DNA from: Scolanthus callimorphus
Lineage: Eukaryota; Cnidaria; Anthozoa; Actiniaria; Edwardsiidae
Direction: 5' to 3'
DNA length: 64,000 nt
NCBI GenBank assembly: GCA_033964015.1
Contig: CM066925.1
Location: forward strand, 2,989,199 to 3,053,198
Shown here one piece after another: positions 33,725 to 46,200 of this stretch. The notes beneath the pieces are model-generated. The model was given only the letters and a program-made list of their open reading frames with translations, was not told the DNA's origin and ran no database searches. A program made the position numbers and the translations under genes. Each line of letters starts with the position of its first letter. The stretch's first letter is position 1.

Positions 33725-34966
33725 TCACAGGTGACCCAGGACAATTGTTTGTGTACTACAGCATCGAAGTATTGACAGTAATATAGTGTTTATATGGGGA
33801 TTGTGGTAAGGGATGTTTGGACCTGGAAATTTTTAGGAAATTATCAATAAATGTTACTGAAACTTACCATGTTGTTAGTTGTGGTTGTCCTTGATGCTCA
33901 TGTGAAGTTTCACGGATTTATCTGCAATTCGCCCCCCATACAGAGAGAAAGACAAGGTGGGAGGCTGAAGCCAAAAATCGGCTCGATCGACCGATCGGCA
34001 GAACGCACTTCGAGACGGATTTTTTCACAAAATTCGAATTCCACAACCAAACAAACACACCACGATCGTAGATATACATGTTACCGACGCAGCAAAATCA
34101 ATAAATATCCTGCAGTTACATACGCGAAGGTAGCAGACCCCGTTAAACTCGCACGACCCCCTTTTCAACGGTCGTTAAAAATCCGGTGGACGCACAGCTT
34201 GGACAACCAAAATGGCGGCCGTTAAAAACAAAATGGCGGCCGTTACCAAAAACTCCCCAAGGGGGAGGGGGACCTAGTGCAAACTCATGCAAATCAAATT
34301 GTGCGACTCTAAAATAAATCCATTACCTCCCGAACAAAGGGATTTATTTTTTACTGGAGAAGAATGGATTTGTAGCAATGTTGGCCTAAGGAGCAGCCGC
34401 TCGGCTAGTTTGCGCTAGGTCCTCCTCCCCTTGGGGAGTTTTTGGTAACGGCCGCCATTTTGTTTTTAACGGCCGCCATTTTGGTTGTCCAAGCTGTGCG
34501 TCCACCGGATTTTTAACGACCGTTGAAAAGGGGGTCGTGCGAGTTTAACGGGGTCTGCTACCTTCGCGTATGTAACTGCAGGATATTTATTGATTTTGCT
34601 GCGTCGGTAACATGTATATCTACGATCGTGGTGTGTTTGTTTGGTTGTGGAATTCGAATTTTGTGAAAAAATCCGTCTCGAAGTGCGTTCTGCCGATCGG
34701 TCGATCGAGCCGATTTTTGGCTTCAGCCTCCCACCTTGTCTTTCTCTCTGTATGGGGGGCGAATTGCAGATAAATCCGTGAAACTTCACATGAGCATCAA
34801 AGACAACCACAACTAACAACATGGTAAGTTTCAGTAACATTTATTGATAATTTCCTAAAAATTTCCAGGTCCAAACATCCCTTACCACAATCCCCATATA
34901 AACACTATATTACTGTCAATACTTCGATGCTGTAGTACACAAACAATTGTCCTGGGTCACCTGTGA
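33725..34966. mobile_element. Foldback element: 1.24-kb palindrome with 5-bp target duplication
   Basis: Two arms of about 565 bp (33725-34290 and 34400-34966) are inverted copies, with outer ends TCACAGGTGACCCAGG and CCTGGGTCACCTGTGA. Only one difference was noted over about 375 bp checked (a C/T near 33891). TTGCG flanks both sides (33720-33724 and 34967-34971), consistent with insertion and target duplication. The arms carry AAAATGGCGGCC words near the centre and, pointing outward, a pyrimidine-rich tract, a 5'-UTR-like stretch, and ATG immediately followed by GTAAGT. No transposase is present. An open frame of 124 codons reading inward occurs identically in both arms but has no recognised domain. 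Confidence 0.8.
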
Positions 34967-35368
34967 TTGCGTACGTTTCGAAGCGACGAGTGGCAACGCA
35001 ATGTCCGCGAAATATTAAAATGTGCTCTCATGGAAGATGAATTCAAAAAACTAAAAAGAACAACTTTTAGAGAGTTCATTGCACTTTGTATTCATCGTTC
35101 TGTTTACATTCCATCAGGTGAAACAAAAAAGTTATTTGAAGCCAAAAATAGGCATGAATTTGAAGCCGAATGGCTAAATGCGATTTCCACAATATTCACC
35201 ATTTCAACATTGCCGAAAGACTTGGTGTTTACTGCAAAAGCTAGTCATATTGGGTATCAAAATCTTCCTCTCTCCTTCCTCTGTCGAGTCCTCCATTTTG
35301 CAAATCTCTGTGAGGCTCGAGAGGTCTTCTGGGAAGTTCTAAAAATAGTTGTCAATCGATCCTTCTGA
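34967..35368 (+). CDS. Unrecognised open frame of about 133 residues
   Basis: Open frame beginning at the right target duplication of the foldback element. There is no ATG at its beginning; the first ATG is at 35030. The translation (e.g. EWQRNVREILKCAL, ALCIHRSVYIPSGETKK) looks protein-like, with a charged helical N-terminal part, and ends VVNRSF at TGA. If the element were absent the frame would continue leftward only to about 33690, where AG (end of CTCGTAG) could be an acceptor. It may be an exon interrupted by the insertion, or chance. No family is recognised. Confidence 0.35.
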   Translation: MRTFRSDEWQRNVREILKCALMEDEFKKLKRTTFREFIALCIHRSVYIPSGETKKLFEAKNRHEFEAEWLNAISTIFTISTLPKDLVFTAKASHIGYQNLPLSFLCRVLHFANLCEAREVFWEVLKIVVNRSF

Positions 35369-37229
35369 TTAGAGCCCAGTCTCCCAATTTAAGCGCGCGT
35401 CCTTCGGGAAAAGCCGTCACAAAACATGCTGTCGATTTCGGGTGCATTTGTGCCAAGCGTGATTCAGGATTCCAAATTTCTCAATATTGCCAGGTTTTCC
35501 CAGGTCTTTCAGTGAAGGGCCGACCCCCGGAGAAAGGAATGCAGACAAAAACATGAGTTCGAGCGGCGGGCAGAATCGTAGACGTTTTCTTTCGACGCGC
35601 ACCACAGTTCGGTGGAAATGCGCACATATCAAGAAAATTTCGCCAAAAACTGTCGTTTTGCCGACGTTGCAAAACTCCTTATTAGGAAATTCCCCTTACC
35701 TTATTTGGAAGGTCTGTAAGTACTTTTCCTCATATCTTAGCGAAAAAAGCAGGAAAATTTACCAAAACTTGCAAATACTCGAGAAACATCGATCTCTTGG
35801 CCACCATTTTGTTTTTATCCCCTGCCGAGGGGCCTGAGACACGTTTTGAACACCACAGGAACCCGCGCGGATTTGGCATAAAAACGACATAACGACGGTT
35901 CTTTATAGGTATAGGTTTAGGGGGGTGGGTATCCCCAACTCTTTCCATTTTTCCATAATAAAAACAAAAGCTCATAAGCTTTTGTAAAAAAATCATATCA
36001 AGAAAATTCCCTTAAAAATTGTCGACTTTCTTTCTTCCTTATAAGGAAGTATCTTTCTTCCTTATAAGGAAGTATCTGCATACCATATTTGGAATCCCAG
36101 TAAGTTTTTCACTATTTTTATTGACGTAGAATACTTCAAACTCAACCAGAACTCAAATACACTCGAGAAAATATGTTATGTGCATTTTCCGCTGTGTTTT
36201 TCACGGCCAAGAACCTGGAAACAAGGTAGACAAAACACCACAGGAAGCCCGCTCTATCTCTAGAAAGAAGACAATGTTTTCTTGATATGCGGAATTTCTA
36301 CTGCTATCCGTGAAATATTATTTCAATATTGATGCACCAATGGTGAAAACCCTATAACTACTTACCACTGTGCTCTGCATGATCAAGGGAACAACACATT
36401 TCTGCAATAAAATGATGTATCCCTTGCTTGTGCTTCGAGAAAATAACCACTTGATACGTAGGGGGCTTGTACCCGGTACCCACTCCTAATAATTCACCAT
36501 CCCTGGATATCTATCGTCTATCGAGTACTGGCAGCAGAAGTTCATAACCATTACCCGGCCGCGCGCCGATGTTGTGGGCGAAACAATATATTTTAGAAAC
36601 AACACACAGGAAAGTAACCTGTGTCGGCGCCAAATGTGAATCAGAGGTTTACAAAAAGTCTCCAGATTATGGCCATTCTGCGTCAACGCCAAGGACTGAG
36701 GCATTTTTCTGCGTTCACTGGCATCTTGGCCGCCATTTTCCTTGACACTTTCGCACCGAATTGTGCGTGTGACTCCTGCTTGTGGTGTTAAAAATAGATT
36801 TTTTCGCCCACAATTCGGCGCGCGGGTAATACCAAATGGACACTTCTGGTTATGAACTTCTGCCCTACCACATTTACTCCAAATACTCCTCCACAGTTCT
36901 TAACTTCTCTTTTCGATAGTATAGTGGATTTATTCTTCTTGAGTCCTGTAAAACTTGACCGGAAGAAGTAACGGCTCGGGTACCCGCGAAGCGATGCCAT
37001 ATTTGGAACATCCGACCCGAGTGCCCTGGGCAAGTTCCCGGATGTGTCACTCAGAGGAAATGGCGGTGAGGTTAGCATGTGAGGCCGCGGAATAGAGGCA
37101 ACTACAACGACCGGTCTCAGCAAAATCCGCAAGGAAATACCGCTAAGGGATGGAACTTAACCCACTCAAAGCTCTGATCTATGATTACAACCAGTTAAAT
37201 CCTTAAATTTCACAAGGAGACGGGGGAAA
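35369..37229. other. 5' flank of the kinesin gene
   Basis: No coding exon was recognised. TTCCTTATAAGGAA occurs in two adjacent copies (about 36036-36075). GGCCGCCATTTT at about 36728-36739 is a YY1-like word (complement AAAATGGCGGCC) often found near housekeeping promoters, 490 bp before the kinesin start. The 5' UTR presumably ends CACAAGGAGACGGGGGAAA before ATG 37230. Confidence 0.4.
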
Positions 37230-37281
37230 ATGGGCTCCCAAGTCAAAGTAGCTGTCCGTGTACGGCCATTGAATCGTAGAG
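37230..37281 (+). CDS. KIF13: KIF13 exon 1
   Basis: ATG start, [17 protein letters not shown], the first beta strand of the kinesin motor (VRVRP). Ends in phase 1 at GTTTGT. Confidence 0.9.
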
Positions 37282-40200
37282 GTTTGTTTGTAGGAAATCT
37301 GAGATTCATCTATGGAGGTTACTATTATCTCACAAATAGTGTCTTTACTCACCAGAGATCGACCTCGGGGCGAAGATTGTTGTGGACATGGATGACAATC
37401 AAACATTTCTTGTGACTCCGTCTTCGAGAGACAAGTTTGTATAATATTGTTGTAATTTTGTACATGAATGTATAAAAGTCTGTGCTGGTCAAACGTGTAG
37501 AAAGCTTCTTATTTCCGTGACGGATTTGGGCCCCCATTTGTCGCCTAGAGTTTCAACAAATTATTTTAGACGCACTTATCACTAGACAAACAGTCTTGAA
37601 AATTCTATCTCAATAGAACTCGCCAAAACCCCACTGGGATTGAGGCGTAGTGGAAATATTAAACCTTCTATTCGAAGCAACCGTGTAAGATTTCACAATC
37701 AGTTTGGTTGACAAATATCGTGTTATTTTGCTCTGGCCACCAGATAAAACTCATTCAGACGAATCTAATCCTGCAGTTTCAAATTTAAGGATTAAATTAT
37801 AATTTCCAGACTAAAATTTGTCATTATATTGGGTTGTTGATAGCCATTGTGAGAGGAATTTCAGCAATGAAAGTTTGAAACTGACCAGGGATAAAATAAC
37901 CGGCCAATATTTTCATTCCAGACTGTTTATTTTGTTTTACTCCAAAGCGAAATCCTACAGGCAATATATTGATATATATTTTTTCTTACAGTAGCTTTCA
38001 TCCCTTAACAATCATTCGGCTTTCATCTAGGTTTAAGTTCATTAAATGAAATCATGAACCATTTCATTCAGACACTTTCATTAAAAGCGAAATGATCGAT
38101 TTCGGAATTGTTTTCATTTTGTATTGTATAACACCTCGAGCTCAAAATGCAGTCCTTTTTCCACTTTAAAACATATTTAGATAAGCTATTGTGATCATTA
38201 TTTCAAGGTCTGGCAAGGCGAGGCAATATCGCTGTGAAAAACAGGATGATTTGGGGAAATTCTAAAATAAACAGATATTTTAACCACCACAATGACGCAG
38301 AATTAAAATACCAGATTATTCGTCTAGCGCAAGGTTCTTATCGCATACTTCATGTGATATATATCCTATAGGGAAAGTACTTTTCTGCCCGAGACAGACT
38401 TTCATCACTGTTAAGTCATTCGAGAAGAGGGTTTTTCTGCTCGCATCAAGCTGACCCTTTCCATTTCGAGTTCCGAGTTCAATACAGACAAAAGGACCCC
38501 TATAGGTTATACAATTCGTGAGCACTCCGATTCCAATTATTGCCCTTCGCGAGAAAATAAACAAATCTTTGGCCGTTTTGTTTTCATATAAAAACTCAAG
38601 TGTTCTAGTATTTAATGCAAAGTCCGGCGACCTTTGCACAGGAGTGATTGTATTGAATCCTGGATTATTTACTCAGTCCATAACCTTCTTTCTCCACATG
38701 TTCTTTGTGTTTGCGCCAACACAGAAAGCATTCCAAGGTTAGTTCTTTATCTTTTAGCATAGGAACGCTACTATTTTACATGTTTATCTTTGTACTTGAT
38801 AAAGCTGTAATGTACAAAATATAGAATAAAGTAAACTTATCAATTACCATAAAATTTTGGAGATGGTATCATATTTTATGTTGACCTAGAAATGAACTCA
38901 AGAAAGCCATTTCAGTGCTCCTGTCAGCATGTAAATGGTTTTCTTGTTGCCATAACCTATTTTCCAGTGTGTCAAGTTAATGTAAATGCATTGTCTGGGT
39001 TAATGTACTATTTTATTGACAATTACTTTAATGCCTTCTGGCTTTTTAAGTCTATTTTGATTTGGTTCTAAAGACAAAAACATTTCTGGAGGCATTTTAT
39101 TTACCATGAGAATGAGTTTAATGTACAGTATTTAAGATTTGTTTTGACACACTGTAACATTACTGTGGTCCTTGTAAAAGATTGCTAAGATTACTGGGTA
39201 AACAAGCAAAGTTCATGACTCTGAACATTTAAGTGATATTGAGTTTCTTGATATGTTGCCAGATAATAAAGGAGCCAAGTGAGATTGTTCTAGTCCTTTC
39301 TTGGAAAGTTCCTCAAAATAAGTTGCAATATTAGCCTGAGTTGACAGTCGACCAAGATTTAGTTTGGCTGTCAATGCAGGCTAGTTGCAATATATGCTTT
39401 TCAGAAACATTCTTAAGGAGTCAAATTGATTGAAGTAATGGCTTTCTCATGAGATTTACTCTGAGTCTTTCAGTTAATTTGCCAGTCAACTTGTCTACTG
39501 TTATATTTGTATTGAAATAACAATGCAACAATATTCTTGACAGATTGTATTGCTCTATACATTAAGTTTGACAGTGATATCATTGCTGTTGCAAAAAAAA
39601 TACTTGCAGTGTAAGTTCAACCAATAATTTAAAAGGTTAGACAAAATGTTTGCTTTATATATATGGTGAAATGTTGTACTTTGTTCATACTAAATCTACT
39701 GTACAACAAAACACGCCTAAAAGCAAATCCTCTTATTTGCTCAGAAGATGGCAAAATGTCAGAACATTTTTATTTGCGCATTATTAAGGGCTCTTCTCAC
39801 AAAATATTTATTATGATATAGTGTATGCTAAGAAAGTTGCAGCAATTTCAGTTTCAAAGCAGTGTCAAAATAAAACTGAACCCGAGTTCAATTTGAAAAC
39901 AGCACAACATAATTTTACTTTTTTGTTACAAATGCAATGGTCCATGCCTCTAGCTTAACCTGTAACCAGCTCAACAAAATTCGAAGCTTAGATTTTGTTT
40001 ATTGTATTTTTGGGCGATTTATGCTAATTTATACTATGAAAGAAATATTAAGATTAGGATTTTGATATACAACTTACAGTGTAAACTAGAATGATAATGA
40101 TAAAAAAGTAAAATTCTGTCGTGCCATTCTAGAATGGCAGGGCTCCATTTCATTTTGACACCTTTAGCAATTGAAACTGAAAATGTTTCCAATGTATTTC

Positions 40201-43200
40201 ATGACAGATTTTTAATGATGTGCAAAGAACCCTTTATCACCCCCATATAAAAGAGTACGTGAATGTTGTAGCTTTCTAGACAAATGGGGAGATTTCCTTT
40301 TAGGGTGTGATTTCCAAGCTGAGGAGGTCTATTAGCCATGGGCCATCTTAAAGGGGCTCTCGCACACTTAAAATTTGTAACCATGAAAACACATGTACAT
40401 TTGCCCGTAGAAATCAAAATAATTCTCCAGATTAGTAGAAAAACCTTTCAATTGTTTGACAAATGCAATTCTTGGTTGTTATGACCTGTTATCAAGAGGA
40501 TGGAATTGGATTGCGATTAGAGCTATTTTCCTGTCAGAGAAGTGGCCAGCAAGTGTGCGAGAGCCCCTTTAAGGGGGCATGTAAAAGCAAGGGTCCAGCC
40601 ATATTGTTGTCTTAAATCAAGAACACCAAATACATTTATTTCGTTTGGATTGTTCTTTGATTATTAAGCCTGGTGCACACTAGCGACATAATGACCTAAG
40701 GACATTATGTTGCAACGAAAAAAGTATGGGAAAATAATTGAAACAATCAATATTATTTTCCATGGATCTTCTTTAGATTACTTCACCAAATCAATCATAT
40801 GTTATTTTTGATGTCTTCAACTTCTTGAAACCACTAAATTTTGTTCGCGTGACATTTTTCTTATGTCGTTATGTTGCAAGTGTGCACCAGGCTTTATTCT
40901 GGGAAGGGAAAATTCTTTACTTGTGTCATGTGACAAGCTTTAGCCAATTACAATAACTGTAAATGCTTAATTAAGCCCTCTCTCTTATAAGCCCCCTCTT
41001 TAGAGCCTCATAAGTTTCTGATAAGCTTTTCCCCTCCCCTCAAAATCAGAGTATTAATTAAACAAAGACCTGTAGCACAATCACCATGTACATCTGATGT
41101 CGCTGAAGTAAAATTGTTCCTTTCAACTAAAATATTCAACGAATTACAATAAAATTTGGCATCCAAATGAAGCAATGCTTTATCTTTGAGTACCAATACC
41201 GAAAAGTCATATTTGTATTTATTTAATGTGCGATATTTCGGGAAAATATGGTGAATTTTGCTCAAATATGCATGTAACGCGTAACAGCTCATTTGTAAGC
41301 ATCACAGCAAAAAGTAAAATAATTGATTTAGCATTGCTCGATTTCGAAAAAATTATCGCACCAATTCAAAGATATTTATATTGCCAGATTGTAGTTGAGA
41401 TTTCAATAAAAATGGTTGATTTTTATAGGAGAACGGGAAATATTTTATGGCAAGGTTTGTTTCAAGACATCATGTAACGCGGCGCTCTTTTAGAGAATGC
41501 AAACATCAAACCACGAGAACTAGCAACTAGAAATCAATATTGAGATCGGAGAAAAGTTTATTCATAGAAAGTTCATTATAGTATTTATCGAAATGTAAAA
41601 AAATATCGCTTGAATATTCAAAGGCAGCGAAGTTTTGAGCGATTTATTAATTCGGAAACACATTTTACTCGAAAATAAATAGGCCCAAATCCCCCGTTAC
41701 ATACCTATACTTCAGCTCATATCTCAGTCGCTGTTGAATGTTGACAGCTCAAATCAATATAATATGCAAGTTCATTCACGAAAGTTTACTAGTTCGCCAG
41801 AAAACTGAGTGTTATTGGCCCTAAAAGCCGCGCAAATACGAGTATAGCGTTTCGGAAACATTGTTCTTGTTTCATCTTGTGCATTGCAAAGCGCATTGAT
41901 CAAATTACACGCGCAAAACGTGAACTCAAACGAAGCAGTATTTGCGACAATCCTGTATTCCTTTCTTGTTCAAAGCAACACCGGAAGACTTAGTAACCTT
42001 TCCTGGTTATTTGTGGGGTGTTTTCATGAATTTCCAGGGGTTTTAATGAGTAAATTATGCGCTCAAGGTCCGACAACGCGGCGTTGCGTTACATACGATT
42101 TCGCAACAACAATATTGAATCAGCTCCACGCTTGAAATGCCTTGAGATACGAACTCGCTATTAACGAAGACACCATATTATCTCTATAGAATAATCTATC
42201 AACCTTGTATATAACTTTCATAGCATTTTTGCAATGAAAATCCACTAAAAAATTATGATTTTAAATGAGTGTTACTATTTTGTCATGCCCGCAAGGCATC
42301 ATGGGTTATGGCTAATAAAGCTGTAAATACTAAATAAATACGAAAAAATATATAAATCATCTGGAAATGTGTTATCTTATTGATATGAAATCAAATAAGA
42401 GTGCTTAGAGGGTAGTTTGAATATTTTCTTGAAATGGCCTTATGTTACACAAATGTACATGGTGATTGTGCTACAGGTCAAACTGCAGGGTTTGAAATTC
42501 CCATAAGCTAACTCGCTAAATGTGGGTAGAATTTGCAATCGAGTGTGGAAAAAAATCACTCGCATTTTCTAGCGAAGTTTTTGGTGCTGCTACTACATCC
42601 AGTAATGAAGAAAGCATTTTATTGCCCATTTAGCTTGTAGATCTCATCTCTACAAGATAAATTCATCTTGTGACTAAAAAAAACGGATTTCTAACCCTGA
42701 AACTGCAAAAGCCCCCACTATATCATACATTTTCACTAAATTCAGCCCTGGCCTCCCTGCAACGAGCCACTCCACTTTGAAAACTATTCTGCCGTCCCTG
42801 GTGGTGGGTACTTTATTGGAGGCTTGCTCCACATAATTTGTTGTAATTTGACAAAGTTTGATTATTTCTGGTGCTGCCAGTGTAAGCTTACTATCCATAT
42901 CCATCTATTTTCTCTCCTTGAGCTGCATTTTATCACACTCTGCAATTCAGATATCACAGTTCAGGTCTCCGGCCAGCTCCTTTTTTTGAAGATGGAATTC
43001 CCAGGGGTGGCCATACTACTTTCCACCATGAATAATTCCATAACACATGTACTGTACATGGGACATGAATAATTCCATAACACATTACTGTACATGGGAC
43101 ATGTTTGCTTATTATTGTCTTTTGTTGCAGACGTTTGCATTTGATCACTGCTTCTGGTCCATAGATGCAAACAAGAGTAAATATGCAGGTAAAACTATTG

Positions 43201-46200
43201 ACTGCACAGGTGCCTCTTGCATGGTAGTGCTTGGGTGAGAAGGTCACATATGCTATACAGTACTGTGCTTGTACTGTACTCTCTGTGACATTGCTATAGC
43301 CCTAATTCATTTGTAACAGTAGGTATCCTTTGTGCGATTTGCCAATACTGGTACAGTGTAAACTACACAGTTGATTGAAATTGTTACACTGATAAAAAAG
43401 AATGCTTGACTTGTGAAAAAATTAAAGGCCCATAAGCACCCAAGCCGCATTGCAGGCACTCGAGAATAAAATGCAGTTGAAAATTCCATGCAAATTTTCA
43501 GTTTGAACTTGTGTAATGTGAAGAACAATAGGAACCCCTTTGGGACCTATAACCCAGCAAACCACAGCTGTTGAATAACAATAGATCCAATGGAAAACAA
43601 ATCGCAAAGGTTCCCAGTAGTTTATGGGCCTTTAAATGAATGAAAATTTGAGTGTCTCATTGACACCACCAGGGACGTCAACAGCAGGACTTCAAAATCT
43701 GGAGACAGCCTTGAAATGACAAACTTTCCTGCAATTCTCCCAGAAAAAATACAGCAAATGTATAAGCAGTCAACTTTAATTGTTTCCTGGGAGACAAAGT
43801 TCCTGCACCCCTGTCAATTTACCTGATCTTTTCCATACAAATACAGTATTTTTGTTCAGAAATTCCAGGGGGGTGGGGGGACACTTCAACATCCTTCTGT
43901 TGGGGGGGGGGGGGGGGGGTATGGATATTTTTTGGAACCACACAATTTATGCAAGGCTCAATGTCAAAGTCTCTGAGATACAAGATTTGTGCACCAGTGG
44001 AGTCTACTTGGTGCATTAGGCTACACATACATGTACGTAGATCTAAACCTTAATCCGTAAACACTCCGTAAACACTCAAATTTGATGTGGCATTAGTCAG
44101 CATGTTCAGCACAATTTGCATGTTTATAAACTCTTTATGCTGGTTTTGTAGTAGTGTTTCTACAACAAAAGAAAGGCTAAAGTGCATCCTGTAAGGCACG
44201 GTGCCATGCTTGTGCCATTAAGTGATTCCCACAAAAGATCCATGCAAAGACACTAAAGATTTAGACTCTGTGCCCTTGAGGGTGTACAAAATGTCTAGGT
44301 CTCACCAGTAAAAGTGGCAAAGCTTGTTTCAAAGATAAAAGTCCTAGGGGGAGATTAATTCTGTTTAAAGAGTAGGTCAAGTAAAACATATAATATCAAC
44401 CTGAAGATACTGGTAGAAGTGAGCTGGCAAAAAGTGATTAAAAGTGTTATTAAAAAGTGCTTATAGGGTAGTGATGGTTGCCTCTCAAAATGTTATCTTG
44501 GCATGCCATTTTTAGAGACTCCCTGCATTTTATTAGATGGTTATAGTCTTTGTATCTTCCTGAAAGGAAGTATAGTAATGCTATGTCAGAGATGTCAACT
44601 GTCTCACATTTTTGCCTCATCTCCTGCTCAATTTTTCCACCATTTTGCCATACATCATTTTATTGTATTTTCTCTTGATTTTTGAAAGTATTAATAAATA
44701 TCGAAAAACGTTAACTCAGAAGTTGCTGTCGAGTTTATGGCAGTGAAGCAGTGCATTATGGATGGGTGTACCATACACATACTGGCAGTACACATATTTG
44801 TAAAAGGCTGCTAATTTGCATATCTATTGTTTTCCCCTCACTATTCTTTAATTAGTTTTTGTGTGAATTTAAAGCTATTGAGAAGAGACAGTAGTTTTTT
44901 ATTCAAATTGGCCAGCCATTTTTGAATGTGATATGCAAGGAAAAAAATACTACCATATGGTACTTTGTTTACTACTGTACATGTATTTGTAACTTTGATC
45001 ATTTCTGTGCCTCGTTAAATTCCATCTTTATTTATTTATTTATTTACGACAATTAGGGGGTCTTGCCCAGGGAGGACATATAATAGGACTTGGGGTCCCT
45101 TACAAGAAATGCCTCCAGGGGGTCAGGGTCAGAAAAAATATAGGTAATACAAAGAGTAAAATACAAGTTTAAATAAAGATTTTTATTATTGCTATAATTG
45201 TTATTATTACAGCCCAAGACAAAGTGTATGAGTGCCTTGGCTCTGATGTCCTTCAGAATGCATTTGAAGGGTATAATGCATGTATCTTTGCATATGGACA
45301 AACAGGTAAACTCCAAGTATAAAAATTGTGTCACTAATGCCCATGAAATAGAGAATCATCATGGGAAAATCACTCACCGTGACTGTAGTTTACGGTCTTC
45401 CCTCATTCTCGTTCCTATTGCCTCTCTGTCATGCTAAATGTTAGAGGCTCTGGTGACAGACCAAACAGGATGTCCCCGATTCCATACATGGTAACCCTCT
45501 TTGTCCGCTAGTCACCCTTTTTGCAATCGAGCTAGTCCGGCCATGATTATTGACTTGTAAGTCATTGTTGCTCGTGTCTGCTTTGTTATTTATTTATTTG
45601 TGTATTTTTATCCCGTATTATTTATTTGTCTTTATTTATTGTGTATTGTTGCAAGTTGTTGCCACGGTGCACATACAATGTACCACTGTTGACCCTCATC
45701 GCCAGATTAGCTCGCTATTAGCAAATATCTTATTAAGGTTAAAGGAATTTCAAAATGGCGAGTGGAATACCAGCCAATGAGAATCAGCATGGTAATGGAA
45801 TGGTATCATTGAAATCAATCAATTTGTAATTTAAGGAAACATTCCATGGAAGTGGTTGAGGTACATGCACAGTATGACTCTCCACACCTGGAATTTCCTG
45901 TAAAAATACAGTGGTTGTTGAGGGTAACTGTGGACCAGGCAAAAAGAGCTACGCAGTCCAAAGGAGAATTGACAGCAGGCTCTGGCCTGCCTCCTGGGTG
46001 ACTAGGTTCACATAAGGAGAATAGTACTGTACTGTACTAAAATAATTGACAATCAATGACCCCCCCACTGCCCTGGGGAGTAAGGTATAGAATTTTCTGG
46101 AATAAAGCAATCAATGTTTCTATTTATAGGTTCTGGTAAAACGTACACAATGATGGGGGCTGGAGATGACAAGGGTATTATACCAAGGCTGTGTGATAAT

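Larger units (their letters stand above)
37436..43130 (+). other. KIF13 intron 2 (5.7 kb)
   Basis: No further exon was recognised, though a micro-exon cannot be excluded. It contains a TTAA-flanked MITE (40348-40572), a TTA-flanked hairpin MITE (40677-40893) and a distant inverted pair at 41069/42480. Near 43040-43100 CATAACACAT-TACTGTACATGGGACATG repeats twice. Confidence 0.6.

Noticed and set aside
33851..34225. 124-residue frame present in both arms of the palindrome
   Set aside because: It is identical only because the arms are copies. It runs antisense to the promoter-like features and has no recognised domain; the hydrophobic start is not enough to call a gene.
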